From: Lachnospiraceae bacterium
Lineage (GTDB): Bacteria > Bacillota > Clostridia > Lachnospirales > Lachnospiraceae
Direction of reading: 5' to 3'
NCBI GenBank assembly: GCA_015057275.1
Contig: SVEO01000014.1
Coordinates: 1 to 43,086, forward strand
Length of the DNA stretch: 43,086 bases
The position numbers and the translations under genes were made by a program. Positions 35,398-43,086 of the stretch are shown one piece after another; the first letter of the stretch is position 1; the number at the start of each line of letters is the position of its first letter. Under the pieces are notes generated by a model. The model was not told the DNA's origin. It did no database searches and worked only from the letters and a program-made list of their open reading frames with translations.

Positions 35398-35426
35398 ATT
35401 ATATCATGCATTCATAGTATTGTCAC
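35398..35426 (-). promoter_or_regulatory. Promoter of the lipoprotein/permease genes
   Basis: On the minus strand GTGACA (35421-35426), 17 bases, TATAAT (35398-35403), starting directly after the stop codon of the secreted-protein gene. The -10 lies in a TGATATTATATCA palindrome that could be an operator. Confidence 0.65.
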
Positions 35427-35831
35427 TTATGGAGTAAAACTACCTGCTACTGTTGTTGTCGAAAGATATGCATATTTATCAATCATTGCGTAAAGATAAT
35501 ATGTTTTTCCCCTAAATTCGTTATAGTCAAATGGATTATAGTATAGTTTTTTTTGCATCGGAGAAGTAAAACCAGCTGTTTGTGTCTTATAGCTTACATC
35601 ATTTCCTTTTCCACCAACATACGCATAGACAGTAGTCGTTCCCGATACTGGTCCTTTTGTCATATTCACGGTTGCAGAATTATCTTTTGATGTCTTTGTA
35701 ACACCTAAAGCAGAACATCGATATTCTGTCTTATTGGCTACCAACAAATCTGCCGCAGAAGCATAAGCTGCCGTAACAAAAACACTTACCAATGATAATA
35801 AAATTAAAAATCTCTTCCCTTTAATTTTCAT
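35427..35831 (-). CDS. Small secreted protein, unknown function (possible bacteriocin-like)
   Basis: This 134-residue protein has a clear type I signal peptide (KIKGKR, hydrophobic 8-22, cleavage likely after ASA at residue 26). The mature part of about 108 residues is rich in Thr, Ser, Tyr, Gly and Lys, with one Cys and no acidic bias. Alternating segments such as TTTVYAYVGG and KTYYLYAMIDKYAYLSTTTV suggest a small beta-sheet protein. No family is recognised. The ATG at 35831 is nine bases after AAGGAGG; a longer frame upstream has no such site. A promoter lies at 35902-35930. A lipoprotein, two permeases and an immunity-type ATPase follow, as in secreted antimicrobial/self-protection gene sets. 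That role is inference. Confidence 0.7.
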   Translation of the reverse strand: MKIKGKRFLILLSLVSVFVTAAYASAADLLVANKTEYRCSALGVTKTSKDNSATVNMTKGPVSGTTTVYAYVGGKGNDVSYKTQTAGFTSPMQKKLYYNPFDYNEFRGKTYYLYAMIDKYAYLSTTTVAGSFTP

Positions 35832-35849
35832 AACTACTTCCTCCTTTTC

Positions 35850-35861
35850 GTATGGTGCTCT
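35850..35861 (-). repeat. 12-bp inverted repeat, right copy
   Basis: GTATGGTGCTCT on the plus strand, the exact reverse complement of 35382-35393. In the secreted-protein leader it lies just before the AAGGAGG ribosome site. Confidence 0.7.
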
Positions 35862-35901
35862 ATTCAACAATTTATTTAACTTTTCTTCAAATACTACTTG
35901 T

Positions 35902-35930
35902 ATAATACCACAACGACAAATACATATCAA
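35902..35930 (-). promoter_or_regulatory. Promoter of the small secreted protein gene
   Basis: On the minus strand TTGATA (35925-35930), 17 bases, TATTAT (35902-35907), giving a leader of about 65 bases. Confidence 0.6.
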
Positions 35931-35985
35931 CAACATATTCTGTCAACATAAAACAAGCAAAAAACAATCCCTCATGTTAAAATTG

Positions 35986-36022
35986 CAAAAATACCCCACA
36001 AGCCTTCCGACTTATGAGGTAT
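35986..36022 (-). terminator. Terminator of the nifS-like/mnmA/Cache operon
   Basis: On the minus strand ATACCTCATAAG pairs with CTTGTGGGGTAT (12 bp, two G-U pairs, 8-base loop), followed by a T-run. It separates this operon from the secreted-protein cassette. Confidence 0.85.
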
Positions 36023-36045
36023 TCTCATATAAAAATTATTTCAAA

Positions 36046-37098
36046 TTATTTTTCATTTCCATTGCCGTTCGTGTCCACATCCTCTTTCTTCTTTTTAAAG
36101 AACAGAATTTTACCTTTGCCGGCACGTCTCTTAATATCGAAATATACCGCCATTTTTTTACCTCGCACAATGTATACAAGCATCAAATACACGATATACA
36201 GCATGAAACATGCTACAATAACTGCACTCAGTTGCAAACCGCTATCCGCAATATAGTTACTGGATGGTTCAATCACACTTGCCGATAAGATTGTTACCAT
36301 ATACAAATCACCGTAAGTTAACTGTTCATAGATAATGTAGCGCAGCGATTTGTCGCTGCCGTATGTAAGCAGTCCGGATTTACCTTTTTGAATCTGGCTT
36401 TTCAATGTGTCGAACACATCGGCCCCTTCCTGCCCTAAGATTTCAAACAAATTTGTTTTATTTCCTACGGCCGCTGTTTTGGAAAGAAGCGTTCCGTCCT
36501 TTTCGGAGATAAAAGTAGTCGTCTGGTCCGCGAAAATAGAGCCCGCGGAGAAATCCTCAAACTCCTCTTCGGGATAAGCGGCTAAAATGCAGGCCTCGAT
36601 TTCGTTTTTTCCGGAGTTGATTGGGTACGCAAACAGAATGCTGTTTTTACCGGCAGCACTATCAATTCCACCGTAAATTCCGCTTTTCCCTTCAAAAACA
36701 TCATAATAAAATTCATATTCTGTAACATCCTCAAGCAGAGGTTCTTCCATGATGCCGTTGCCATTTTGGAACACAATATCCACCTTGACCGGCTCATGGT
36801 CGTCCTGATAATCTTTCAGTATTTTCACAACATCACTGCTGTACGCACTTTCGCAACTCGCCACAAAAGACGCTAACATTTCAAGCTCGCTTAAATAGCC
36901 ACCAAATTTTAAATTCAGACGTTCTTCCTCGGCATTAGCGATATTTTTCAGGTAATTTTCCGTGTTCTGCGCCTGCTTTGCTTCCACTTTATCATAGAAA
37001 TTCGCATATGCTAAAATGACAATCGCCGCCAAAACAATAAACAGTATACTTGTGATTATGAACTGCTTTCTCATCCATTTCAAAATCATCTCTTTCAT
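36046..37098 (-). CDS. Two-helix membrane protein with Cache-like sensor domain and no output domain
   Basis: The 350-residue protein has a transmembrane helix at about 13-32, a coiled stretch (EAKQAQNTENYLKNIANAEEERLNLK), an extracellular domain to about 285 and a second helix (286-310). Its short basic tail is FFKKKKEDVDTNGNGNEK. The outside part, with SGIYGGIDSAAGKNSILFAYPIN and TTTFISEKDGTLLSKTA, is laid out like the double-Cache sensors of diguanylate cyclases and histidine kinases, but no GGDEF, HAMP or kinase domain follows. It could be a receptor for a separate partner or a remnant. It begins 18 bases after mnmA with GGGAG. Confidence 0.65.
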   Translation of the reverse strand: MKEMILKWMRKQFIITSILFIVLAAIVILAYANFYDKVEAKQAQNTENYLKNIANAEEERLNLKFGGYLSELEMLASFVASCESAYSSDVVKILKDYQDDHEPVKVDIVFQNGNGIMEEPLLEDVTEYEFYYDVFEGKSGIYGGIDSAAGKNSILFAYPINSGKNEIEACILAAYPEEEFEDFSAGSIFADQTTTFISEKDGTLLSKTAAVGNKTNLFEILGQEGADVFDTLKSQIQKGKSGLLTYGSDKSLRYIIYEQLTYGDLYMVTILSASVIEPSSNYIADSGLQLSAVIVACFMLYIVYLMLVYIVRGKKMAVYFDIKRRAGKGKILFFKKKKEDVDTNGNGNEK

Positions 37099-37116
37099 AT
37101 TTATTCTCCCTTCCCC

Positions 37117-38199
37117 CTACTCTGCTTTTCCCTGAATCGTTCCGCCGCCGAGTAATATATTGTCCCGATAGAAAACAACGGCCTGCCCCGGCGTAATCGC
37201 GCGAACTGCCTGCGGAAATTCGCAAAGAACTTTATCTTCTTCGATTCTTGTTACAGTGCATAAACTGCCACCATGATTGTATCGAATTTTGGCCTGCACA
37301 GTTACAGACTCACCGATAGCAAGCGGTTCCATGCCCATAAAATTCAGTCCGGTCGCATAAAGGACATGTCCAAACACTTCGTCACCTTTGCCAATAACAA
37401 CTTCATTTGTTTCCGGTCGCAGCTCTGTGACAAATACCGGTTCTCCCATTGCAAGTCCCAGCCCTTTTCTCTGACCAATAGTATAATGTGTGATGCCTTT
37501 ATGTTGCCCGAGTACATTGCCCTGCGCATCAACAAAATTGCCAGGTGGCAACTGCTTATCTGCATACTGCTCGATAAAGCCCGCATAGTCGCCATCATCT
37601 ACAAAACAGATATCCTGACTGTCCGGCTTATCCGCCACCGCAAGACCGATTTCCTGTGCCATCTTGCGAATCTCATCCTTTGTATACGCGCCGACCGGCA
37701 TCAACGTCCGGGCAAGCTGCTCCTGGGTAAGATTATATAACGCATAGGTCTGATCCTTCACGCCGCCGTTTGCAACCTCTAACGCATAGCGACCGTTTGG
37801 CATCTGCACACGCTTGGCATAGTGTCCGGTCGCGATGTAATCCGCGCCTAATGCCAGACTTTTATTTAGAAGTGACTCCCACTTCACATAGCGATTGCAG
37901 GCAATGCACGGATTCGGTGTACGTCCATGTAAATATTCGTCAACAAAATACTGTATTACTTTTTCCTCAAACTCTTCTCTGAAATTCATTACATAATGCG
38001 GAATTCCGATTCGTTCTGCCACCGCACGCGCATCTTCGACCGCCTGCAGGCCGCAGCATCCGCCGTCCTCTGCCGGCATATCTTTTTGCCAAATCTGCAT
38101 CGTCACACCAATGACATCGTATCCCTGCTTTTTCAATAGGTATGCGGCCACGGAAGAGTCCACGCCGCCGGACATACCGACTACAACTTTTTTATTCAT
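37117..38199 (-). CDS. mnmA: tRNA-specific 2-thiouridylase MnmA
   Basis: This 360-residue enzyme adds sulfur to U34 of tRNAs for Lys, Glu and Gln. It shows the PP-loop [15 protein letters not shown] (residues 8-22), the catalytic Cys in [13 protein letters not shown], the second Cys in [16 protein letters not shown], and GQRKGLGLA with GQAVVFY at the C-terminus. The ATG at 38199 is chosen because the PP-loop then starts at the normal place; the upstream extension would overlap the preceding gene. It lies five bases after the acyltransferase-like gene. The cysteine desulfurase two genes upstream is the natural sulfur donor. Confidence 0.96.
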   Translation of the reverse strand: MNKKVVVGMSGGVDSSVAAYLLKKQGYDVIGVTMQIWQKDMPAEDGGCCGLQAVEDARAVAERIGIPHYVMNFREEFEEKVIQYFVDEYLHGRTPNPCIACNRYVKWESLLNKSLALGADYIATGHYAKRVQMPNGRYALEVANGGVKDQTYALYNLTQEQLARTLMPVGAYTKDEIRKMAQEIGLAVADKPDSQDICFVDDGDYAGFIEQYADKQLPPGNFVDAQGNVLGQHKGITHYTIGQRKGLGLAMGEPVFVTELRPETNEVVIGKGDEVFGHVLYATGLNFMGMEPLAIGESVTVQAKIRYNHGGSLCTVTRIEEDKVLCEFPQAVRAITPGQAVVFYRDNILLGGGTIQGKAE

Positions 38200-38204
38200 A
38201 CAAT

Positions 38205-39410
38205 TTAATTCATCTCTTCTGCCATATGATATAATGTTTCCACTGCATCTTTTATCATACCCGCTTCCCCGGCATTGCCAAGCATCACATAATATACCTT
38301 TTTGCCGAACGGCAAGGTAACGCATGTTCTGCCGTCCTTAAAAAACGGATATACACCGACGGATGGCAACGCACCGCCACGGTGGTACTCTTTTATCTGC
38401 CCCACTGTCAGCGTAATGCCCGATAAATCGATGTGAATTTCTCCTTTGCCCAGACGTAGCAACATCTGCTTGTCTGCCTGAAATTCGTAAACTTCCGCAT
38501 TCATCTTTCGACTCAATTCTGATTTCAAAACCAGACGCATCATCTGTCGGCTCTGCAAATCCATCCACTCGTACACAGAATCCATAAACTTATCGCCATG
38601 AAACTTATAGATTGCTCCATCCGCCCCCAGCTGAAATATTTTACCACATTTGCCGCAAAAAATTCCGTCCGCAGCCGTGCCAATCAACCCATTCTCCTTG
38701 CATACCGGGCAATGATACAAATAAGATTCCAAGCCCTGACAGCGCTTGCGCGCGGTGTAAAATTCTTTCCTCTCCTTCACAAATGCTTGCTCCAAAAGAT
38801 TCTCTAATTGATGCATCGGCAGGTTTTGTAGCTCGTCCTGTGCAAAAATCGGTTTGACTATACCGGAAAGAGTGGCTTCCTCGCTCTGCGTGCCCCAAAA
38901 CGGCTTGCGGCGGTATGTACCTGCAAAGGTCACAGCACAGACTGGCATCTGCAACATACGAAACAGCTTAATCATTGCCGTTTTTCCTCTCAGCATCTGC
39001 CCCGGTTCCCGTAACCCATCAGAAACGGCCATAATAATATTCTTACCGTCTTTTGCTGCTGCCAGTACCTTTCTTAGAAACACCTGTGATTTTTGATATG
39101 GATGTTTCCATATTTTTTCAAAATTTTTGAGTTCTTTCTGCACACTCTCCGGATAGTTTAACCATTCCGGCATAGAAATACATAGAACCATTTTCTTTGT
39201 TTCGAATAAGGATGCTGTGAGTAGCAAATCTGCTTCCGTAATATGCTCATATAAATAAAGCACTGGCTGTCTTTTTTTATTTTCTAACTGCCATGTAAAT
39301 CGGCAATTTACTTTATCTTTTGTCGGACGACCGTTCTCCTTACCTGCAAGAATGGTCTTTGTTTTTATCTGCTGTGGCTTATTTGCTGTAATTTCCTGTA
39401 ATGTACTCAT
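38205..39410 (-). CDS. Divergent acyltransferase-like (LPLAT) protein with zinc ribbon
   Basis: Unannotated-looking 401-residue soluble protein. The first 190 residues keep the skeleton of glycerophospholipid acyltransferases. HITEAD (56-61) matches the HX4D catalytic motif. SDGLREPGQ (130-138) stands where EGTR is usual. [19 protein letters not shown] (155-173) matches the PVV..I.GAY..RPRW segment. A zinc ribbon follows (CPVC 234-237, CGKC 252-255), as in some clostridial acyltransferases, then a unique C-terminal domain of about 140 residues. Loss of the Glu in the EGTR position leaves activity in doubt. It is encoded between a cysteine desulfurase and mnmA. The ribosome site is weak. Confidence 0.55.
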   Translation of the reverse strand: MSTLQEITANKPQQIKTKTILAGKENGRPTKDKVNCRFTWQLENKKRQPVLYLYEHITEADLLLTASLFETKKMVLCISMPEWLNYPESVQKELKNFEKIWKHPYQKSQVFLRKVLAAAKDGKNIIMAVSDGLREPGQMLRGKTAMIKLFRMLQMPVCAVTFAGTYRRKPFWGTQSEEATLSGIVKPIFAQDELQNLPMHQLENLLEQAFVKERKEFYTARKRCQGLESYLYHCPVCKENGLIGTAADGIFCGKCGKIFQLGADGAIYKFHGDKFMDSVYEWMDLQSRQMMRLVLKSELSRKMNAEVYEFQADKQMLLRLGKGEIHIDLSGITLTVGQIKEYHRGGALPSVGVYPFFKDGRTCVTLPFGKKVYYVMLGNAGEAGMIKDAVETLYHMAEEMN

Positions 39411-39434
39411 ATCTACTTCATCCGCATCCTATTT

Positions 39435-39492
39435 GATGAAACCCGGCATTACCGGCTTTTTCTATTTCCGAGCATAATAACCGAGTTTCATC
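39435..39492. other. Imperfect inverted repeat between the desulfurase and acyltransferase-like genes
   Basis: Arms GATGAAACCCGG and CCGAGTTTCATC (one mismatch over 12) enclose 34 bases. A smaller CCGG-5-CCGG stem lies at the left arm. No T-run follows on the minus strand, so it is an intercistronic RNA structure rather than a clear terminator. Confidence 0.5.
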
Positions 39493-39508
39493 CATCATAG
39501 CACACATT

Positions 39509-40675
39509 TTATTTTTGTGCAATGCTTCTTAAATGTGCCGCGCCTTCTTTTAACACTTGTATGGTGCGGTCAATTTCTTCCTTCGTGTTCTCGTAACCAA
39601 TCGTAAAACGCAGTGCACCATAGCTGCCATCATCCGGATAGCCCATTGCCACTAATACATGAGAAGCTTTCTTCTGTCCGGTCGAACATGCTGAACCGGT
39701 CGCTGCCATGATGCCGTTTTGGTCAAGATATTTCACAAAATCCAGGCCGTTGATATCCCGGAATACAAAATGTGCGTTGCCATATAACCGCTGCTTCGGA
39801 TGCCCTGTTAACGTCACATCCGGAATTTCGCGCAGCACGCGCATCACAAAATAATTACGCAGTCTCTGCTCCCAGGCAGTCCATTTTCTTCGGTTTTTGC
39901 TCCATTCAACAGCTGCCGCCGTCATACCGACAATGCCCGACACGTTAGATGTGCCGGCACGCATACCACTTTCCTGACTGCCGCCATGCATAAATGCTGT
40001 CAGCGGTACATTACGGCTCACATAAAGAAGTCCAACACCCTTTGGCCCGTTAAATTTATGCGCGCTGACACTCATCAAATCTATGCCTAGCTGCTCCGGA
40101 TAAATCGGAATCTGACCAAATGCCTGTACGGCATCAACGTGAAAGAGAATGCCCATTTCCGAGGTAATTTTGCCAATGGCCTGAATCGGCTGAATCGTAC
40201 CGACTTCATTGTTCGCATACATGACAGAAATTAAAATCGTATCATCACATATTGCAGAAAATAGATTCTCTGTGGATATGCAGCCAAATTTGTCCACCGG
40301 CAAATAAGTCACACGGAAGCCCTGCCGTTCCAGCTCATGACATGTGTGAAGCACAGCGTGGTGCTCAATTGCCGTTGTAATAATATGATTTCCCTTTTCC
40401 CGCATCAGCTCAGCCGCCTGACGGAGCGCCCAGTTATCACTCTCGGTTCCTCCCGACGTAAAGTATATTTCTTCCGGCCTGGCTCGCAACAAATAAGCCA
40501 TCTGTTTTCTTGCCTGTTCGACCGCGTCACGACTGACGGCTGCAAAACGATATCCGCCTGCCGGATTGCCGAAATATTCCTGCAAATATGGCTCCATCGC
40601 TTTTTTCGCGGTATCTGACAGTCTGGTAGTTGCACTATGATCCAGATAAATCATCGATTCTTTTACATCTTTCAT
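39509..40675 (-). CDS. Cysteine desulfurase, NifS/IscS family
   Basis: The 388-residue PLP enzyme releases sulfur from cysteine as an enzyme persulfide. It shows YLDHSATTRLSD, the cofactor pocket TSGGTESDN and TAIEHHAVLHTC, HVDAVQAFG, the Schiff-base Lys in SVSAHKFNGPKGVG, MHGGSQESGMRAGTSN and the persulfide Cys in TGSACSTGQKKASHVL. The short active-site loop GSACSTG resembles the group I IscS/NifS type. The ATG follows AAAGGCAGG. It heads an operon with mnmA, so tRNA thiolation is a likely use; no iron-sulfur scaffold gene follows. Confidence 0.93.
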   Translation of the reverse strand: MKDVKESMIYLDHSATTRLSDTAKKAMEPYLQEYFGNPAGGYRFAAVSRDAVEQARKQMAYLLRARPEEIYFTSGGTESDNWALRQAAELMREKGNHIITTAIEHHAVLHTCHELERQGFRVTYLPVDKFGCISTENLFSAICDDTILISVMYANNEVGTIQPIQAIGKITSEMGILFHVDAVQAFGQIPIYPEQLGIDLMSVSAHKFNGPKGVGLLYVSRNVPLTAFMHGGSQESGMRAGTSNVSGIVGMTAAAVEWSKNRRKWTAWEQRLRNYFVMRVLREIPDVTLTGHPKQRLYGNAHFVFRDINGLDFVKYLDQNGIMAATGSACSTGQKKASHVLVAMGYPDDGSYGALRFTIGYENTKEEIDRTIQVLKEGAAHLRSIAQK

Positions 40676-40696
40676 TTTCCTGCCTTTCCAAACTCA

Positions 40697-40713
40697 TTCG
40701 TATTTATTACGAA
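40697..40713. promoter_or_regulatory. Dyad in the divergent desulfurase/flippase region
   Basis: TTCGTA-5-TACGAA, a perfect 6-bp inverted repeat between two divergent genes; a possible operator. Clear -35/-10 pairs were not found on either strand here. Confidence 0.3.
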
Positions 40714-40786
40714 ATATGCTTTATCATAATTTTCCATTTTCTCAATACAATATATGTAGATAAATGGGAATGGAGTTTGTCTGTCT

Positions 40787-42169
40787 GTGAAAAAGAGATT
40801 TCATGATGCTATACTTTCCATAAAAAATCCGTTTCTTTTCGGAACATTGTTGCTGACGGCCGGCGGCTTGCTGACGCGTGTGCTTGGTTTTTTTTACCGC
40901 ATCTGGCTGGCTGGTGTGATTGGCGAAGTCGGTATGGGAATTTATCAGCTTGTTTTTCCGGTGTTCGGTGTGGCATTTGCTCTATGTGCAACAGCGATTC
41001 AGACATCAATTTCCCGCTTTACTGCGGAGGCGATGTCCCAGAAAAATCATCATCGCTGTCTGCTCATTTTGCAGACAGGACTGGCATGCTCACTCCTTCT
41101 TTCCCTCTTATGTGGTATTTTTATTTATCGAAAGGCTGATTTTCTGGCAACTCATATTTTGAATGCACCGGAATGCGCACATTTGCTGCCTTATATAGCT
41201 GTCATGCTGCCGCTTGGAGCGGTACACGCCTGCATTGGCGGTTACTATCTCGGGTGTAAAAATGCCGCGATTTCTGCTGCTTCGCAATTAATTGAACAAT
41301 GTTTCCGCATTCTTTGCACATACCTTGCGCTATGCTACTTTCTCGAAAACAGTCGTCCCGCAGACGCTATGCTTCCGATTATCGGCATGACTGCCGGTGA
41401 AATTGCCTCGTTTGTTTTCGGCGGTGGCGCCCTTATTGTCACGCTATATAAATTAAAATCCTGTATGCCTAATTTATCTTTTCGCGGCTCGCTGCCGGAA
41501 TATAAACTTTGCTTTCAGGAACTTTCTTCCATGGCCTGTCCGCTGATGTTTAACCGTGTGTTGCTTGGACTTTTGCAGAGCGGCGAGGCTGTGCTTTTAC
41601 CGTTGATGCTGCAATCTTCTGGACTTTCTTCCGCAGAAGCACTCGGTGTCTACGGCGTATTTTCCGGCATGGCACTACCTTTTTTGATGTTCCCATCGGC
41701 CATCACAAATTCCATCTCCGCCATGCTGCTTCCGTTCGTCGCTGATGCAAATGCAGCTCATCAAAAAAAACGTTTACAAAAGACAGTTCGCAAAGCATTG
41801 TTCTTATCAGGTGGGATTGGCGTTTTTTTCTTTATCATCTTTTTATTGTTTGGAAAAGGGATTGGACTCCTCGTCTTTGACAATGCTACGGCCGGTGACT
41901 ATCTGTTGATTTTGTCATGGATTTGCCCTTTCCTTTACATGAATTCGACGCTTGGAAGCACGATGAACGGTCTCGGCCTTACCACGCTCTTGTTCGTGCA
42001 AAATTCCATTTGTCTTTCTCTGCGCATTCTGTCAGTACTTTTCCTCGTGCCACGCTTTGGCATGCAGGGATATTTGTGGGGATTGCTTTTCAGTACGATT
42101 TTACAGACCTTGCTGCATAGCTTTTCGGTGCAAAAGCGAATCCCGTTGCATGAAAAAAGCGTTGCTTAG
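40787..42169 (+). CDS. SpoVB-like lipid-linked polysaccharide flippase (MOP/MVF family)
   Basis: The 460-residue integral membrane protein has 12-14 predicted helices. The N-terminal motif FLFGTLLLTAGGLLTRVLGFFYRIWLAGVIGEVGMGIYQL is typical of SpoVB/YtgP/MurJ-like exporters that move lipid-linked cell-wall precursors. Later segments GVYGVFSGMALPFLMFPSAIT and GLLVFDNATAGDYLLILSWICPFLYMNSTLGSTMNGLG fit the same family. It is somewhat shorter than B. subtilis SpoVB. It starts with GTG at 40787; GGAG lies 11 bases upstream and no better in-frame start exists. Its last codons form part of its terminator. A role in spore cortex or wall precursor export is likely but not proven. Confidence 0.85.
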   Translation: MKKRFHDAILSIKNPFLFGTLLLTAGGLLTRVLGFFYRIWLAGVIGEVGMGIYQLVFPVFGVAFALCATAIQTSISRFTAEAMSQKNHHRCLLILQTGLACSLLLSLLCGIFIYRKADFLATHILNAPECAHLLPYIAVMLPLGAVHACIGGYYLGCKNAAISAASQLIEQCFRILCTYLALCYFLENSRPADAMLPIIGMTAGEIASFVFGGGALIVTLYKLKSCMPNLSFRGSLPEYKLCFQELSSMACPLMFNRVLLGLLQSGEAVLLPLMLQSSGLSSAEALGVYGVFSGMALPFLMFPSAITNSISAMLLPFVADANAAHQKKRLQKTVRKALFLSGGIGVFFFIIFLLFGKGIGLLVFDNATAGDYLLILSWICPFLYMNSTLGSTMNGLGLTTLLFVQNSICLSLRILSVLFLVPRFGMQGYLWGLLFSTILQTLLHSFSVQKRIPLHEKSVA

Positions 42170-42184
42170 CTGCAACGCTTTTTT
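42153..42184. terminator. Terminator overlapping the end of the flippase gene
   Basis: A perfect 13-bp palindrome (AAAAAAGCGTTGC ... GCAACGCTTTTTT) with the TAG stop in its 6-base loop. The A- and T-runs make it usable in both directions. Confidence 0.9.
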
Positions 42185-42217
42185 CTATTATTGGTTGACA
42201 AATCAACAAAATAAGCC

Positions 42218-42230
42218 CGGGATTTGCCCG
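42218..42230. other. Small GC hairpin
   Basis: CGGG-5-CCCG between the flippase terminator and the triple-hairpin element. Flanking AACA/TGTT bases extend it weakly. Confidence 0.3.
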
Positions 42231-42263
42231 TTGTTCTTAACGGAGTAAATGGTGCGGTATGTA

Positions 42264-42374
42264 ACCGGAAGGCATAATGCCTTCCGGTCAGACTGTAGAC
42301 AAAGAGGTCTTGGAGCTGGCGCGCCAAGACCTCTTTGTCTACAGTCTGAAGGCACCGCCGAAGCGGTGCCTTTT
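42264..42374. repeat. Three abutting perfect hairpins (REP/MITE-like palindromic element)
   Basis: Three stem-loops follow one another with no spacer. 42264-42288 has 11-bp arms (ACCGGAAGGCA) and a 3-base loop. 42289-42348 has 25-bp perfect arms and a 10-base loop holding part of GGCGCGCC. 42349-42372 has 10-bp arms (AAGGCACCGC) and a CGAA loop, followed by a T-run that makes it a terminator on the plus strand. No gene lies inside. Its regularity suggests a mobile palindromic repeat or a folded recombination site rather than ordinary terminators. Confidence 0.75.
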
Positions 42375-42404
42375 ACAACAACTCCATTTGTTCTTGATTC
42401 AGTT

Positions 42405-43086
42405 TTAATGGATATCCTTCCGAGCGTATTTCAGATAAGCAGCGGCAATTCCTGTGATACTTATTGCCATACCGATTGCGAGCATAACACCATTCAGACT
42501 TCCGCTTGTCACAATATCAGCACCATCGCAATAACTGAAGGGGGTTATGTATTTCAAAAATTCCGCCACCTCTGCAATATTGGCGATCAGGTTCAAAATA
42601 TACATCATTGCTGCAATGCCGAGTCCGATGCCTGCACTTCCTTTTCGTAGAAAAGCGGAAACGCCAAAACAAATGCCTGCCAGCTCCAACTGCAGCAGAT
42701 AATAGGCAAGATGCAAAAGACTGACCTCTTTCCAAGGAATAGACTCACCAATTATAGCCATAGAACCGATGGAAAATGCGTATATAATAAGATTCAGTAC
42801 GATTATCTGAATGAAAACGGCAATCAATTTTTCGGTAATGATTCTTGTGCGGCTGACAGGGTGAGCAAGTAGGAACTCAGCCGTTTTGTCCTTTTCCTCT
42901 TTACTGAGAACACCGACAGCACAAAGAGCCGCATAGAATGCGCCGCCAAGGCCCAAGACGTTGCCGCACTCAATAGCATAGAAGCCCACAAGGGTACCAA
43001 AATTCAGCCGATCCATTCCAAATGCTTCGGTAAAAGAACCCATAGAGGCAAAAACATCGCTGACACCATCCATTTGTCCTTTCATT
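42405..43086 (-). CDS. ABC-2 type permease, C-terminal part (runs off window)
   Basis: The last 226-227 residues of a membrane protein are visible. The five or six helices include GTLVGFYAIECGNVLGLGGAFYAALCAVG, LIAVFIQIIVLNLIIYAFSI, LAYYLLQLELAGICFGVSAFL and a final GVMLAIGMAISITGIAAAYL. The segment LSKEEKDKTAEFLLAHPVSRTRIITEKL between helices is the hallmark cytoplasmic loop of ABC-2 export permeases (ABC2_membrane_2/3 type). The Met at 43085 is internal rather than a start because no ribosome site can be seen. A matching ATPase would be expected beyond the right edge. Confidence 0.8.
   Translation of the reverse strand, partial: MKGQMDGVSDVFASMGSFTEAFGMDRLNFGTLVGFYAIECGNVLGLGGAFYAALCAVGVLSKEEKDKTAEFLLAHPVSRTRIITEKLIAVFIQIIVLNLIIYAFSIGSMAIIGESIPWKEVSLLHLAYYLLQLELAGICFGVSAFLRKGSAGIGLGIAAMMYILNLIANIAEVAEFLKYITPFSYCDGADIVTSGSLNGVMLAIGMAISITGIAAAYLKYARKDIH

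Noticed and set aside
42193-42221. Plus-strand promoter starting with TTGACA at 42193
   Set aside because: No acceptable -10 box lies 16-18 bases downstream; the spaced hexamer is CGGGAT.

Overview
The window looks like chromosome from a Gram-positive anaerobe of the class Clostridia, most likely a Lachnospiraceae-type gut Firmicute. The evidence is clostridial-style AGGAGG ribosome sites, TTGACA-17-TATAAT promoters, the gap-pgk-tpiA and gpmI/eno glycolytic gene set, AddAB rather than RecBCD, a clostridial-type ThiC, a SpoVB-like flippase and several lipoproteins with type II signal peptides. No rRNA, tRNA or CRISPR array was recognised. The species cannot be named from this sequence alone. 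Almost everything is on the minus strand; only 14151-14645, 29173-29976 and 40787-42169 are convincing plus-strand genes.

Layout. 1-1870 is accessory: the first codons of an IS3-type OrfA, an untracked 45-residue membrane peptide with its own promoter, and a BRO/DinD-like protein with promoter, possible operator and terminator. 1903-6044 is a thiamine-pyrimidine operon (perfect consensus promoter, TPP riboswitch, terminator, thiC, thiD) that runs on through rluF, a DUF5714 protein and an ArsC-like reductase, the last three genes joined by one-base stop/start overlaps. 6056-14094 is addB-addA followed by an LD-carboxypeptidase. A small membrane-anchored protein diverges from addB, and nadE follows.

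16729-28981 holds lower glycolysis in two blocks: gap-pgk-tpiA (read leftward from 29064) and gpmI-capA-eno (read leftward from 21141). An acidic lipoprotein plus a three-gene ABC-2 exporter with its own perfect promoter sits between them. A PHP phosphoesterase diverges from gap.

30076-35930 is the most unusual accessory block. It encodes a small secreted protein, a lipoprotein, two permeases and an ATPase, and is interrupted by an IS110-family element whose long 3' non-coding part may specify a guide (bridge/seek) RNA. A perfect 12-bp inverted repeat brackets the secreted-protein gene.

36046-40675 is a sulfur/tRNA-modification operon: cysteine desulfurase, a divergent acyltransferase-like zinc-ribbon protein, mnmA, and a Cache-type membrane sensor with no output domain. 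A SpoVB-like flippase diverges from it. Downstream of the flippase lies a striking run of three directly abutting perfect hairpins (42264-42372), before a truncated ABC-2 permease that runs off the window end.

No single locus can be proved from sequence alone to be a new system. The best candidates for a second look are the 30-36 kb secreted-peptide/ABC cassette with its inverted repeat, the IS110 non-coding region, and the triple-hairpin element.
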